64,000 nucleotides of DNA, from NCBI RefSeq assembly GCF_900099785.1, contig NZ_FNDS01000008.1, positions 186,001 through 250,000 of the forward strand, read 5' to 3'. A program made the translations under genes and the position numbers. Below, one piece after another: positions 28,237-38,257 of the stretch. How positions within the stretch are numbered: the first letter of the stretch is position 1; every line of letters begins with the position of its first letter. Source of the stretch: Pseudomonas panipatensis. GTDB taxonomy: Bacteria > Pseudomonadota > Gammaproteobacteria > Pseudomonadales > Pseudomonadaceae. Below the pieces are notes generated by a model. That model saw only the letters and a list, made by a program, of their open reading frames with translations. It had not been told where the DNA came from and ran no database searches.

Positions 28237-31200
28237 TCAGCGGGAGCTGCCTGGAGTGTTGGTCAGAGCGATGCTGCTGCCGATGCTCGTACAGACCAGA
28301 GGCATCAGACGCTCCATGGCATGCAGCATGCTGCCATCATATGGCAACGGCTCATCCGGGTACTCGCTCAAGTCGCCGAACGCATTGACCAGCGGTGAAA
28401 GCACTGCACTGCGTGCCCAGAACATTGTCCCCACTGGGAAGTTGAAGTGTTCTGGAAGAGCCTCGGCCGATAGTCCCAGCCTTGGAGCTAGTTCTTCTGC
28501 AAAGCTCCGGTTGGCAGTCCACCCTGTAATGTAGGGGTCGTCAGGGAAAACCATGCCTAGGTTGTGGTCCTTGCACATTTGGCCGAGGATCGTATCCGCC
28601 ATTCTGTGTTCGTGAGTGCCCAGAAGGTTATCCAGCAGGAAATTGAACCAAGTCTCGCCCATCATTGGATCAGCGATATCGGCAGTCTTTTTGGTATGGA
28701 TATGCCCGACGATGTCGTAGCCAGTTACCAGCTCGGGGCCAAAGACCGTCAGTAGAGGAGCGATATCGCGACCTTTGTTGGGTACGACTTCGACCTTGAT
28801 GAAGTGACCCTCAAAATTATGTAGCAATTCCGATACCTTGGACTCGGTACCATTATCGGGAACACTGATGTAGAGATCCGGGAGAACTTCGTTGAAGCTC
28901 AAACGTTCGAGTATTTTCGGCAGCAGATCCGGATAGTACGCGTGAATATGCAGAGCAATCCGCTGGGTAGCGTGTATCGGCTCTATCGATGTTTCCGGCG
29001 TTATAACTGGCAGTAACCAGGGACCTTGCGGTTGTCCTGCCCGTATGAAGTCGGCAAGGGGATCGATGCCCCCTCCTAGCAAGCCGTTTCTTTCTAGGTA
29101 AACACCGGGGTGGAATCCAGGGAATGGCTTGCGGCAACCGATGCCACTTGCCCAGGAGCGGGTATACAGCCTCAGTGCTTTTGCTCTTTCCACGCCTGCC
29201 TGTTCGGGAGGCAGAATGAAGTCAAGACGCGGTAGTGAGGAGTGTTCAATGGTGATCAGGTCTGCCTTTTCCTGGCGACACTGAATTTGAATGTCGCTGG
29301 CCATTTCTTCAAGTCGAGAAATGTAGTGAGGCATATCAAAGTATTCCCGCGACTTAAGCATGCAGCGCTCACCTACTTCACGCCGGTGCGACGCAGAGGA
29401 GGCAAGGGCAATAACTTTTTCTGCCATTACCGCTGTGTCGAGGTAGGGAGCAACGCATTCCTGCTCAAGCCCATTACTCACCAAGAAGTCAGCAATGCCG
29501 GTGGTTTTATCGAAGCAGATGACGGGTAGCCCATGGTCCATGGCATCAATGGCGACATTGGGGAGTGGGTCGAGACGAGAGGTCAGGAGAAGAACATCTG
29601 CTTCTTCATAGACAGTTTCGATTGCAGATGTCTCTGCAATGAACGTGAGCTGATTTTCCAAGCCCGCACGACGAATCTGGTCTGCCAAATAGACCGAATA
29701 GCCAGTGTCCTGGTCAGGATCATAGCCTTGGCCAATCCAGATGAATCGACATTTTTCTCCTCCCGGCATGCTGTGCACTCGCGCAGCACACTCAATGAAC
29801 AGATCGACGCCTTTGCGAAGCTGAACGAATCCGGCCCCTAGGACGATGAGCGTGTCCGGTGCCTGGTTTGCCGGTCTGAGATCCTTGCGGATTCGCTCTC
29901 GCTCTTTCGCCATAGTCTCCGGCTGGAGGCTTTCCGGTGGAACGATGCAGCGTCCCTGAGGCAAGACATGGCAATGCCGTTTGACCAGTTCTGGATACTC
30001 GCTCTGGGCGCTCTGCAGCGTCAGGTCCGCTGAGAAAACAGTATCACCGGACCACAGTAGGGCTTCTCGGAAGGCCTGCCGTGGACGCGTATAAGCGGCG
30101 AATTCGTGAATCAAACTCATGGAGGGGATGAAGCGTTCAGCCAGAGCCGGCAGGACTACTCGGGATTCGATGCTGTTGACCAGAGCCAGATCAATATCGA
30201 ACTGATCGATTACCTTGTTCATCAATAGACTTGCCAAGATCGGATTGCCCCGAATCTCAAGCGGGCCGACGACGACAACGTTCGATTGAATGAATGCTTC
30301 TTCTAACCCTCCGCCACCCAGCAACATGGCTATGACGTTGTGATCTTGCGCAAGCGTTTGGGCGATGTTGAGGCTGAGTATTGGCGCACCTGTGCGAGAG
30401 GCCTCGTGGCTCACGACCAGAATGGTTTTTCTGCGTGGATCGAACTCTTCGGTGTTGCCCCGAATGGTCAATGGTGGAAGGTTGCCAATTCGACCTTCCG
30501 CGCGTCCATGTAGTTGATAGTGTTCAAGTGGGTCGACGCCCGCTGCCTTCAGGTCAGGATAAAGTGCTAAGTAAATTTCTGCATCGAAGGTGTCAACATG
30601 TACCGGAAGGCTATTATTGCCGGAGTGTTCACTTTTGTTCTCTATCTCTATTGTCCGGGCCGTCTGCAGAACCCTCTCGACAATAGCTGCTGTCTTTGCA
30701 GTTTGTTTGAGAGGCGTCTGTGGCTGCTCTGGATGGACGACGCTGGTCATTAGCGAATAGAGGCGCTTTTCCGGTAAGCCGAACGCCAGAAAGTGCTCTT
30801 CAGGAGAAAGACCGGATTCAGCCACATCCGGATATTTGTCCAGGTAAGCTTTTCCATTGAACTCGAATGCATCGATGAGTAGTTGGGAAATCCTCTCCTG
30901 GAGCGGCCCCATGAATTTCTTAAAACGAGTTTGTATGCGCCAGGCTCTGGAGCTGATTATTAATGCAAGCGCTCTTGAGTAAACATGAGTGATTTGCTCA
31001 TGCTTTTCCAGGGCGTCAGTAAGCTCATTGATGAGTTCAGTATGTCGCAATAGGTCCTGACGGAGGCTTTTCTCGTTTTGGCTAATGCACTCGAGTGCCT
31101 GCGCCGAGTCCTTCGAAAGGTTCTCGTATGAGGTTATCTTTCGGCTAAGTTCTTGGATCTGAGCTGACTGCGTATGTAGCAGATCCTTGAGGTTGGCTTC

Positions 31201-32556
31201 ATTGGACTTCAGCTCTTCGATGCTTAATTCTGCATGTGCCTTGTGTTGGCGTAGACGAGACAGTTCCTTATTTCTTTCAGAGAGGATTTTTCCAAAATGC
31301 TCTCCTTTCTGGGACTGCTCGTCAATCGCCCTCTGCAGCTCACTTATTTGTTCGGTACGCTCGTTGAGTTCGGCTTTTATCTCAAGAATTTCCTGGTCGC
31401 GGGAGTTGAGCGTCGAGTAAAGGGCTTCACTGGCTTGAACGTGCTCGGCAAGATCCTGGGTCAGCTTTCCGATCTTTGCGTCACGCTCTTTCAGCAGACG
31501 AAGGCTATTACTTTCCACCAGTGATTCGGAAACATGTCCACTCTCCACGCCTGGTGTCTGGTCTTGGCCAATATTCTGCCCGTTGTTCGGGGCTCTTTGT
31601 GCTAACGCAGCATTGGCATCCAGTAGCTTCTCAATCAGCTGCGCGCGCTCGCCAGCCAGTCTTTGCTGCTGTTGGAGTTGTATTTCAGTGGTCTTTATTC
31701 GTTGTTGAAAGTCAGCAATGCGAGCATGCCTGGACTTGATCATTTCGATGCCTTTCAAGGCGACCTTGAAGGCTTCGTCACTCATTGCCGCCTTTGAAGG
31801 TGGGAGCGACGTTTCATAACCGAAATGCTCGAAATCGCGGTGATACAGCTTTTGAATGAGTTCTATTGACCGAGTGCTGAAGAACTGCTCCGAGTATGGA
31901 ACCAGGCTTTCGTTTGAGTTGCTTGTCTTAAATGGATTAACGAAGGCATCGCCCAGCGATGATCTTAGAATTTCTTCAAGCTCGGTGGTGTTCTCTAGCT
32001 TGGCGATCAGAGTATAAGGTAGGAGATCAGGGCGTAGCAGTTCTACCTGAGGGGTCCAGTGTGGGTCCCAGAATGTTGGGGCCTCTTGTTCGGATAAGTG
32101 CTCGAGGAAGCACTCAAAGGCGTAGGCGATGCTCTCCACTGTCGATATCTTGGTGTGGAAGAAGTCGCTGGACAAATAGGGGCCTGATTGCAATGGCTCT
32201 TGTAGTAATAGTTTTGATTGCCACGCAGAGAAAAGTCTCTTGTAAGGATTCCTGACAACGGCGAAGCGCAATATTTCCGGTGCGTTGAATATCTCGGTAA
32301 GAGCAGCACTTTCAAGACCGGTGACGTCAGGAGCCACTTTGTGGAAGGTGTCGTGAATGACCAGTTCGGGAGAGCTCTCTAGGCTGCCGCCTAGTTGGCG
32401 AATCGCTGCGGCATGACCTTCCAGTCGAGCGAACCACCATTTCAATGATGTGCATGCTACTTTGGGCGTGGAAATATAAAGAAGCTTCTTCTTGGATGAG
32501 AAGTAAGAGCTATATTGAAGATATTGCCAATTCTTGCTTGTAAGATTGTAATCCAT
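28237..32556 (-). CDS. Sulfotransferase-coiled coil-GT4-RgpF fusion protein
   Basis: A 1439-residue multidomain protein. Residues 20-250 form a carbohydrate sulfotransferase (Sulfotransfer_2 type): the 5'-phosphosulfate loop STPKVACTSLK is at 29-39 and the 3'-phosphate motif RFAVVRNPYKRLFSAW at 97-112. Residues about 265-525 are a long charged coiled coil. YPD repeats lie at about 571-600 and 661-691. A GT4 domain (about 710-1090) has SRLDPLPNVAIDAM, and a RgpF-like domain (about 1170-1439) has NKGRDIAPLL. It would extend a rhamnose-rich chain and sulfate it with PAPS from the operon's CysC. The layout recalls E. coli WbdD, where a capping enzyme and coiled coil set chain length. No break or frameshift is seen. 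The cap role is inferred. Confidence 0.85.
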   Translation of the reverse strand: MDYNLTSKNWQYLQYSSYFSSKKKLLYISTPKVACTSLKWWFARLEGHAAAIRQLGGSLESSPELVIHDTFHKVAPDVTGLESAALTEIFNAPEILRFAVVRNPYKRLFSAWQSKLLLQEPLQSGPYLSSDFFHTKISTVESIAYAFECFLEHLSEQEAPTFWDPHWTPQVELLRPDLLPYTLIAKLENTTELEEILRSSLGDAFVNPFKTSNSNESLVPYSEQFFSTRSIELIQKLYHRDFEHFGYETSLPPSKAAMSDEAFKVALKGIEMIKSRHARIADFQQRIKTTEIQLQQQQRLAGERAQLIEKLLDANAALAQRAPNNGQNIGQDQTPGVESGHVSESLVESNSLRLLKERDAKIGKLTQDLAEHVQASEALYSTLNSRDQEILEIKAELNERTEQISELQRAIDEQSQKGEHFGKILSERNKELSRLRQHKAHAELSIEELKSNEANLKDLLHTQSAQIQELSRKITSYENLSKDSAQALECISQNEKSLRQDLLRHTELINELTDALEKHEQITHVYSRALALIISSRAWRIQTRFKKFMGPLQERISQLLIDAFEFNGKAYLDKYPDVAESGLSPEEHFLAFGLPEKRLYSLMTSVVHPEQPQTPLKQTAKTAAIVERVLQTARTIEIENKSEHSGNNSLPVHVDTFDAEIYLALYPDLKAAGVDPLEHYQLHGRAEGRIGNLPPLTIRGNTEEFDPRRKTILVVSHEASRTGAPILSLNIAQTLAQDHNVIAMLLGGGGLEEAFIQSNVVVVGPLEIRGNPILASLLMNKVIDQFDIDLALVNSIESRVVLPALAERFIPSMSLIHEFAAYTRPRQAFREALLWSGDTVFSADLTLQSAQSEYPELVKRHCHVLPQGRCIVPPESLQPETMAKERERIRKDLRPANQAPDTLIVLGAGFVQLRKGVDLFIECAARVHSMPGGEKCRFIWIGQGYDPDQDTGYSVYLADQIRRAGLENQLTFIAETSAIETVYEEADVLLLTSRLDPLPNVAIDAMDHGLPVICFDKTTGIADFLVSNGLEQECVAPYLDTAVMAEKVIALASSASHRREVGERCMLKSREYFDMPHYISRLEEMASDIQIQCRQEKADLITIEHSSLPRLDFILPPEQAGVERAKALRLYTRSWASGIGCRKPFPGFHPGVYLERNGLLGGGIDPLADFIRAGQPQGPWLLPVITPETSIEPIHATQRIALHIHAYYPDLLPKILERLSFNEVLPDLYISVPDNGTESKVSELLHNFEGHFIKVEVVPNKGRDIAPLLTVFGPELVTGYDIVGHIHTKKTADIADPMMGETWFNFLLDNLLGTHEHRMADTILGQMCKDHNLGMVFPDDPYITGWTANRSFAEELAPRLGLSAEALPEHFNFPVGTMFWARSAVLSPLVNAFGDLSEYPDEPLPYDGSMLHAMERLMPLVCTSIGSSIALTNTPGSSR

Positions 32557-32634
32557 GATCTCGTTTTTTCTCTAGCTTTCGCAGGGCGTGGCTCCTATTT
32601 TGATTTTTATACGCCTTGCAATATAAAAGTGGGC

Positions 32635-34038
32635 TTAGCTTAGTTCTAGCTCTGGTGGTAGCGTCATCAGATCGCAGTAGCCAAAGGAGTGGCTTTCTGA
32701 TGAAGGGGCGACCCGGAACATGGCTGCATCTATAATCCGGTGAAGGTTGTTCGGTTCGTTATGAGACCATACACCGCAACCCGCAAAGTAAATGCCTGGT
32801 TGTAGCGACATTTTGTAATTGAAGCTTATTCTGAACTGCTCGCCCGCCACGGCCTTCTCTATGACGTGGGGCTCTTGAGGATAGCGTTGGCCGGTGATCT
32901 CAAGTCCAGAGATGGTTCTAATATGCATTCCGAAATAAATGGATTCGCACGTTTTTTCGAAGCGTCCCTGGATTACGAACTGATATTCAAGTCCAGAGGC
33001 CAGGACATTCACGCGATTGCCATTGCTGCTGAATATGTCGAGCGAAATGATCTGTGCACCTTGTTCCGGGTAGCGAACAGTGCTTTCCGGTATCAGGCCT
33101 GGATCGAATTCCTCATCGCTCTCTGGCTGCTTGCCATTTTCGGAGCTGTCCGCAAGCAGCAGTGGTGCGTCAGTGCGCTCAAGCTCTGCTTGTTTGTATT
33201 CGGAAATGAGCTGTAGATATTTCTCTGGTGGTGCGTAAATGAGGCGCTGGTAGTTTTTGATAACTTCGGCAGCGTCCCCGTAAAGCAATTTTTGCCCTTC
33301 GTTCAGCAAGAGTGCTTTATCGCAGAGTTCTTTCACGCTCGGTGCTGAGTGAGAAACGAATAGTATGGATGTCCCTTGCTGCTTTAATTCTTCTAGGCGC
33401 GCGAAACATTTTCGCTGGAATTTCTCATCGCCTACCGCTAGGGCTTCGTCAACAATGAAAATGTCGGGATCAACTACGGTCTGCACAGCAAAGGCGAGAC
33501 GAACAGCCATGCCGCTAGAGTAAGTTTTTACCGGCTGCTTAATGAAATCGCCAATATCTGCGAAGGCGAGTATGTCGTCTAGGCGAGAGTCGATTTCCTG
33601 GCGTTCCAGGCCTAACACCGCACCATTGAGGTAGACATTCTCAATTCCAGTGAAGTCAGGGTTGAAACCGGATCCTAGTTCCAGAAGGGCGGCTATTCGT
33701 CCGTTTGTCTGGATGTCGCCTTGAGTTGGACTCAATGTTCCGCAGATTAGCTGTAGGAGAGTGGACTTGCCGGATCCATTTTTTCCCACTATTCCAATGG
33801 TTTCGCCTTTCTTGATAGTAAAGGAGACGTCTTGCAGAGCCCAGTACTCACGGTAATAGTTATGCTTGGGCAGTCCTGCTAAACGACGAAGAGAGGGTAG
33901 GATGAATTGCTGCAGGCGATGTCTTGGTAAATCATATACATGAAAGCATTTGCTCAGGTTGTTGACCTGAATGGCGATATCACTATGCGCGTCGGGCAGG
34001 CTGGTGCGAGTATCGATAACGCTTAACTCAGAGGACAT
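32635..34038 (-). CDS. wzt: Polysaccharide ABC exporter ATPase Wzt with carbohydrate-binding domain
   Basis: ATP-binding subunit of an O-polysaccharide exporter, 467 residues from the ATG at 34038, which has AAGGG eight bases upstream and overlaps the wzm stop by 11 bases; the ATG at 34074 is less likely. Walker A GKNGSGKST, signature YSSGMAVRLAFA and Walker B IFIVDEAL lie in the first 260 residues. An extra C-terminal domain (about 310-467), beta-rich, is the kind that in E. coli O9a binds the finished chain terminus before export. It lies directly upstream of the sulfotransferase fusion gene. Confidence 0.92.
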   Translation of the reverse strand: MSSELSVIDTRTSLPDAHSDIAIQVNNLSKCFHVYDLPRHRLQQFILPSLRRLAGLPKHNYYREYWALQDVSFTIKKGETIGIVGKNGSGKSTLLQLICGTLSPTQGDIQTNGRIAALLELGSGFNPDFTGIENVYLNGAVLGLERQEIDSRLDDILAFADIGDFIKQPVKTYSSGMAVRLAFAVQTVVDPDIFIVDEALAVGDEKFQRKCFARLEELKQQGTSILFVSHSAPSVKELCDKALLLNEGQKLLYGDAAEVIKNYQRLIYAPPEKYLQLISEYKQAELERTDAPLLLADSSENGKQPESDEEFDPGLIPESTVRYPEQGAQIISLDIFSSNGNRVNVLASGLEYQFVIQGRFEKTCESIYFGMHIRTISGLEITGQRYPQEPHVIEKAVAGEQFRISFNYKMSLQPGIYFAGCGVWSHNEPNNLHRIIDAAMFRVAPSSESHSFGYCDLMTLPPELELS

Positions 34039-34867
34039 CTGCAAAACCCTTGCGTGTTTTCTGGAACCAGGCAAATCCTGCCCAAGCTACCAGCGTAGAA
34101 ATTAGAAAATAGATCGTCAGTCCCTGAATATCGGGAATCTTGCCTTCAATTAGGACGGTTCTTGACTGTTCAATAATAAAGGTCAAGGGGTTTGCCATGA
34201 TAAATGGTCGGAATCTCTCGGGTAGAGCGCTTAAGGGAAAGAAGACCGGTGACATGAACAACATAACAGTGGTGAAGATAGCCATTGTCTGGCTGACATC
34301 TCGCAGAAAAACGCCGATTGATGCAAGGAACCAACTTATGCCAAGTGTCAGGGTGACCAAGGGAAGTAGAACCAATGGAAGAAAAATAGAGGTCCACTGC
34401 GGGGCGCCTAGGAAGGCGATATAAGCCAAAATCAGTACGAGTGTACTAATTGCGCTATGAAATAGAGCTGCTCCCATGGAGACTATTGGCAGTATCTCTA
34501 TGGGAAATATGACTTTCTTGACGAAATTTACATTGCTGATAATGAGTCCGGGCGAGCGGTTTATCACTTCTGCAAATAAGCCGTGAACGATCAGGCCGAC
34601 GAAAAGCATGATCGCAAACATGGCATGGCTATCGTTGGTCAATGTCGTCGAATTGCCCCAGCGTGATTTGAACACGACAGAAAAAACGAAGGTGTACACA
34701 CTCAACATCATTAGTGGGTTGAGAAATGACCAGGCGATCCCTAGAGCTGAACCACGATATCGCCCGATGACCTCACGTTTGGTCATCTGCCCAATGAGTT
34801 GGCGATGGCGCCAGAGACTGCTGACGAGCGCGTTCAGTGAGCTCCGCTGGCTCATGTGCACGCTCAT
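34028..34867 (-). CDS. wzm: Polysaccharide ABC exporter permease Wzm
   Basis: Inner-membrane permease of the ABC-2 type, 279 residues with about six membrane segments. The N-terminal segment KREVIGRYRGSALGIAW is the usual cytoplasmic amphipathic helix of Wzm and TagG proteins. With Wzt it moves the lipid-linked polysaccharide to the periplasm. It overlaps rmlC by four bases and wzt by 11, so expression is coupled. An ABC exporter instead of Wzx/Wzy means chains are completed in the cytoplasm. Confidence 0.93.
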   Translation of the reverse strand: MSVHMSQRSSLNALVSSLWRHRQLIGQMTKREVIGRYRGSALGIAWSFLNPLMMLSVYTFVFSVVFKSRWGNSTTLTNDSHAMFAIMLFVGLIVHGLFAEVINRSPGLIISNVNFVKKVIFPIEILPIVSMGAALFHSAISTLVLILAYIAFLGAPQWTSIFLPLVLLPLVTLTLGISWFLASIGVFLRDVSQTMAIFTTVMLFMSPVFFPLSALPERFRPFIMANPLTFIIEQSRTVLIEGKIPDIQGLTIYFLISTLVAWAGFAWFQKTRKGFADVL

Positions 34868-35412
34868 TCAAATACCTCTGCTTCCTTGAGTTGGCGCCCC
34901 AACTTATCCTTTTCTGACAGGATGGGTTGCATCGATAGTGGCCAATTGATCGAAAGAGTCGGATCATTCCATGCAATGCAACCTTCTGCGGCCGGCGCGT
35001 AATAGTTGGTGGTTTTGTAGAGGAACTCCACGTGCTCGGAAAGTGTCAGGAATCCGTGTGCGAAGCCTTCTGGAATCCAGAGTTGTTGCTTGTTTGTCTC
35101 TGATAGGTGCACGCCAACCCATTGTCCGAAAGTTGGAGAGGATTTTCTTATATCCACCGCAACGTCGAAAACCTCGCCTTGCACAACCCGTATAAGTTTA
35201 CCTTGCGCGTGTGGTGCAAGTTGGTAGTGCAACCCGCGCAGTACCCCTTTCGCTGATCTGGAGTGGTTATCTTGAACGAAGTTAACCTTGCGGCCAGTGG
35301 CCTCTTCGAACTGGTGTTGATTGAAACTTTCGAAGAAAAAGCCACGGTCATCGCCGAACACTTTAGGCTCGAAAAGAACGACATCAGGTATGGCAAGGCG
35401 AGTAGCTTTCAT
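34864..35412 (-). CDS. rmlC: dTDP-4-dehydrorhamnose 3,5-epimerase RmlC
   Basis: Third enzyme of dTDP-L-rhamnose synthesis. The 182-residue cupin has the family motifs DDRGFFFESF, VQDNHS, RGLHYQ with the catalytic His, and FAHGFLTLS. The start at 35412 overlaps the rmlA stop by one base. It sits in the order rmlB-rmlD-rmlA-rmlC, as in P. aeruginosa. Confidence 0.97.
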   Translation of the reverse strand: MKATRLAIPDVVLFEPKVFGDDRGFFFESFNQHQFEEATGRKVNFVQDNHSRSAKGVLRGLHYQLAPHAQGKLIRVVQGEVFDVAVDIRKSSPTFGQWVGVHLSETNKQQLWIPEGFAHGFLTLSEHVEFLYKTTNYYAPAAEGCIAWNDPTLSINWPLSMQPILSEKDKLGRQLKEAEVFE

Positions 35413-36293
35413 CAGTAAACGGTCTCGACCAGCAAACGTTTCAGGTATTGGCCATAGCCATTCTTGGACAGCGGTGCGGCAAGCGCTTCAAGTTGCTCCG
35501 CACTGATCCATTTCTGGCGGAAGGCGATTTCTTCCGGGCAGGAGACTTTCAGGCCCTGGCGGTTTTCCAGGGTGGCAATGAAGTGGCTGGCTTCCAGCAG
35601 CGAGTCGTGAGTGCCGGTATCCAGCCAGGCGTAGCCACGGCCCATGATTTCAACGGACAGTTCGCCGCGCTCCAGGTAGAGGCGGTTGACGTCGGTGATT
35701 TCCAGCTCGCCGCGGGCGGACGGCTTGATGCTCTTGGCGACGTCGACGACCTGGTTGTCGTAGAAGTACAGGCCGGTCACCGCGTAGCTCGACTTCGGCT
35801 TTGCAGGTTTTTCTTCCAGGCTGATGGCCTTGCCCTCGCCATTGAACTCGACCACGCCGTAACGCTCCGGGTCGTGCACGTGGTAGGCGAACACGCTGGC
35901 GCCGCTGGTGCGGTTCATCGCGTTGAGCAGCAGCTCCTGGAACTCATGGCCGTGGTAGATGTTGTCGCCCAGTACCAAGGCGCAGAGGTCGTTGCCGATG
36001 AATTTCTCGCCAATCAGGAAGGCCTGGGCGAGGCCGTCCGGGGACGGCTGCACGGCGTATTGCAGGTTCAGACCCCACTGGCTGCCGTCGCCTAGCAATT
36101 GCTCGAAGCGTGGGGTGTCCTGAGGCGTGGAGATGATCAGGATGTCACGGATACCCGCCAGCATCAGGGTGCTCAGCGGGTAGTAGATCATCGGCTTGTC
36201 ATAAACCGGCAGCAGCTGCTTGGAGATGGCCAGCGTGGCTGGGTGCAGACGAGTGCCGGAGCCACCGGCGAGGATGATTCCTTTGCGTTTCAT
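35412..36293 (-). CDS. rmlA: Glucose-1-phosphate thymidylyltransferase RmlA
   Basis: First enzyme of dTDP-L-rhamnose synthesis, joining glucose-1-phosphate and dTTP. It has 293 residues, the family length. The nucleotide motif GGSGTRLHP is near the N-terminus, and the substrate segments [19 protein letters not shown] and EEKPAKPKS are conserved. RmlA is normally feedback-inhibited by dTDP-rhamnose. It overlaps rmlD by four bases. Confidence 0.97.
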   Translation of the reverse strand: MKRKGIILAGGSGTRLHPATLAISKQLLPVYDKPMIYYPLSTLMLAGIRDILIISTPQDTPRFEQLLGDGSQWGLNLQYAVQPSPDGLAQAFLIGEKFIGNDLCALVLGDNIYHGHEFQELLLNAMNRTSGASVFAYHVHDPERYGVVEFNGEGKAISLEEKPAKPKSSYAVTGLYFYDNQVVDVAKSIKPSARGELEITDVNRLYLERGELSVEIMGRGYAWLDTGTHDSLLEASHFIATLENRQGLKVSCPEEIAFRQKWISAEQLEALAAPLSKNGYGQYLKRLLVETVY

Positions 36294-37198
36294 ACGGTTC
36301 CCTGATCGATCAGTTCTTTAATCATGCGTTGGGCGTGGTATTCCCAGGCGGGAAGCACCAGGCCGAAGGTGCGTTGCAATTTGCCATTTGCCAGCCGCGA
36401 GTTCGCCGGGCGCTTGGCCGGCAGCGGGTATTCGTGGGTGGCGATGGGCGCGATGCGTTCCGGTGTGGCGCGCAGAGCGCTGCCGAGGCGGACGGCTTCG
36501 CCGATGACGAACTGGGCGTAGCGGTGCCAACTGGTCTCGCCGCTGGCTACCAGGTGGTAAGTGCCGCTCGCATGCTTGGTCAGCTCGTGGTCCTGTGCCA
36601 GGCGTTGCAGAGCCAGGGCGGTGACGTCGGCGATCAGCTCGGCACTGGTCGGGGCGCCGAACTGGTCCGCAATCACGCGAAGCTCGTCGCGCTCCTTGGC
36701 CAGGCGCAGCATGGTCTTGGCGAAGTTGCCGCCACGGGTGGCATAGACCCAGCTGGTGCGGAAGATCAGGTGGCGACAGCCGCTTGCGCGGATCGCCAGT
36801 TCGCCTTCCAGTTTGGTTTGGCCGTAGACACCCAGCGGCCCGGTAGGGGCGTCTTCCTCGATGGGGCTGTCACCACTGCCATCGAACACGTAGTCGGTGG
36901 AGTAGTGCACCAGCCAGGCGTCGAGTTCGCGCGCCGCCGTAGCCAGCGTGGCGACGGCTTCGGCGTTCACTCGGCGGGCCCCGGCAATGTCGCTTTCGGC
37001 CTTGTCCACGGCGGTGTAGGCACCAGCGTTGACGATGACGTCCGGGCGCTCCTCACGCACCAGTCGGGCCAGCGCATCCAGATCGCTCAGATCGGCGCGC
37101 TGACGGTCGCACACCACGAGTGGCGCCAGCGGCGCCAGGGCTCGCTGGAGTTCCCAGCCGACCTGACCGTTGGCGCCGAGCAGAAGAATCTTGTTCAT
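36290..37198 (-). CDS. rmlD: dTDP-4-dehydrorhamnose reductase RmlD
   Basis: Final step of dTDP-L-rhamnose synthesis, an NAD(P)H-dependent reductase of 302 residues. The ATG at 37198 ([14 protein letters not shown]) overlaps the rmlB stop by four bases; the ATG at 37219 lies inside rmlB. The GxxGxxG nucleotide motif, [20 protein letters not shown] and the YGQTK catalytic pair are present. Confidence 0.97.
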   Translation of the reverse strand: MNKILLLGANGQVGWELQRALAPLAPLVVCDRQRADLSDLDALARLVREERPDVIVNAGAYTAVDKAESDIAGARRVNAEAVATLATAARELDAWLVHYSTDYVFDGSGDSPIEEDAPTGPLGVYGQTKLEGELAIRASGCRHLIFRTSWVYATRGGNFAKTMLRLAKERDELRVIADQFGAPTSAELIADVTALALQRLAQDHELTKHASGTYHLVASGETSWHRYAQFVIGEAVRLGSALRATPERIAPIATHEYPLPAKRPANSRLANGKLQRTFGLVLPAWEYHAQRMIKELIDQGTV

Positions 37199-38253
37199 GC
37201 GTATTGCTTGCCTACCCACTCACGGTATGCACCGCTGGTGACGTTGTTTACCCAGGCTTGGTTGTCCAGGTACCAGCGCACGGTCTTGCGGATGCCGGTT
37301 TCAAAGGTCTCCGCCGGTTTCCAGCCGAGTTCGCGCTCCAGGCGGCTGGCATCGATCGCATAGCGGCGGTCGTGGCCGGGACGATCTTTGACGAAGGTGA
37401 TTTGCTCGCGATAGCTCCGCCCGTCAGCCCGCGGCTGCTCTTGGTCGAGGATGTCGCAGAGGGTGTGCACGACGTCGATATTGGCCTTTTCGTTCCAGCC
37501 GCCGACGTTGTAGGTCTCGCCCAGTTGGCCGGCTTCCAGCACACGGCGAATGGCGCTGCAGTGATCTTTCACATAGAGCCAGTCGCGGATCTGCTGCCCG
37601 TCGCCGTAGATCGGCAGCGGCTTGCCGGCCAGTGCGTTGTGGATGATCAGCGGGATCAGCTTCTCGGGGAAGTGATAGGGGCCGTAGTTGTTCGAGCAGT
37701 TGGTGGTCAGCACCGGCAGGCCGTAGGTGTGATGGTAAGCGCGCACCAGGTGGTCGGATGCTGCCTTGGAGGCCGAGTAGGGGCTGTTGGGCTCGTACTT
37801 GTTGCTTTCCTTGAAGGCCGGGTCGGTCGGGCTCAGCGAGCCGTAGACTTCGTCGGTGGATACGTGCAGGAAGCGGAAGGCCTGCTTATCGGCTTCCGGC
37901 AAGGCGTTCCAGTAGGCGCGCACGGCTTCCAGCAGGCGGAAGGTGCCGACGATGTTGGTCTGGATGAAATCTTCCGGGCCGTGAATGGAGCGGTCGACGT
38001 GGGACTCCGCGGCGAAGTTCAGGATCGCCCTGGGCTGGTGCTCGGCCAGCAGCTTGGCAACCAACGCGTCATCGCCGATATCGCCCTGTACGAACAGGTG
38101 TCGCGCATCGCCCTCAAGACTCGCCAGGTTCTGCCGGTTGCCGGCATAGGTCAGCTTGTCGAGGCTGATGACTTTTTCGTCGTGCGCAGCCAGCCAGTCG
38201 AGGACGAAGTTGGCGCCGATGAAGCCGGCGCTGCCGGTAACGAGGATGGTCAT
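37195..38253 (-). CDS. rmlB: dTDP-glucose 4,6-dehydratase RmlB
   Basis: Second step of dTDP-L-rhamnose synthesis. This extended SDR of 352 residues has the motif GSAGFIGAN near the N-terminus, [18 protein letters not shown] with the catalytic Asp-Glu, and the YSASK pair. It begins four bases after the stop of the GT2 gene and leads the rmlBDAC set. Confidence 0.97.
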   Translation of the reverse strand: MTILVTGSAGFIGANFVLDWLAAHDEKVISLDKLTYAGNRQNLASLEGDARHLFVQGDIGDDALVAKLLAEHQPRAILNFAAESHVDRSIHGPEDFIQTNIVGTFRLLEAVRAYWNALPEADKQAFRFLHVSTDEVYGSLSPTDPAFKESNKYEPNSPYSASKAASDHLVRAYHHTYGLPVLTTNCSNNYGPYHFPEKLIPLIIHNALAGKPLPIYGDGQQIRDWLYVKDHCSAIRRVLEAGQLGETYNVGGWNEKANIDVVHTLCDILDQEQPRADGRSYREQITFVKDRPGHDRRYAIDASRLERELGWKPAETFETGIRKTVRWYLDNQAWVNNVTSGAYREWVGKQYA

Positions 38254-38257
38254 GGAG

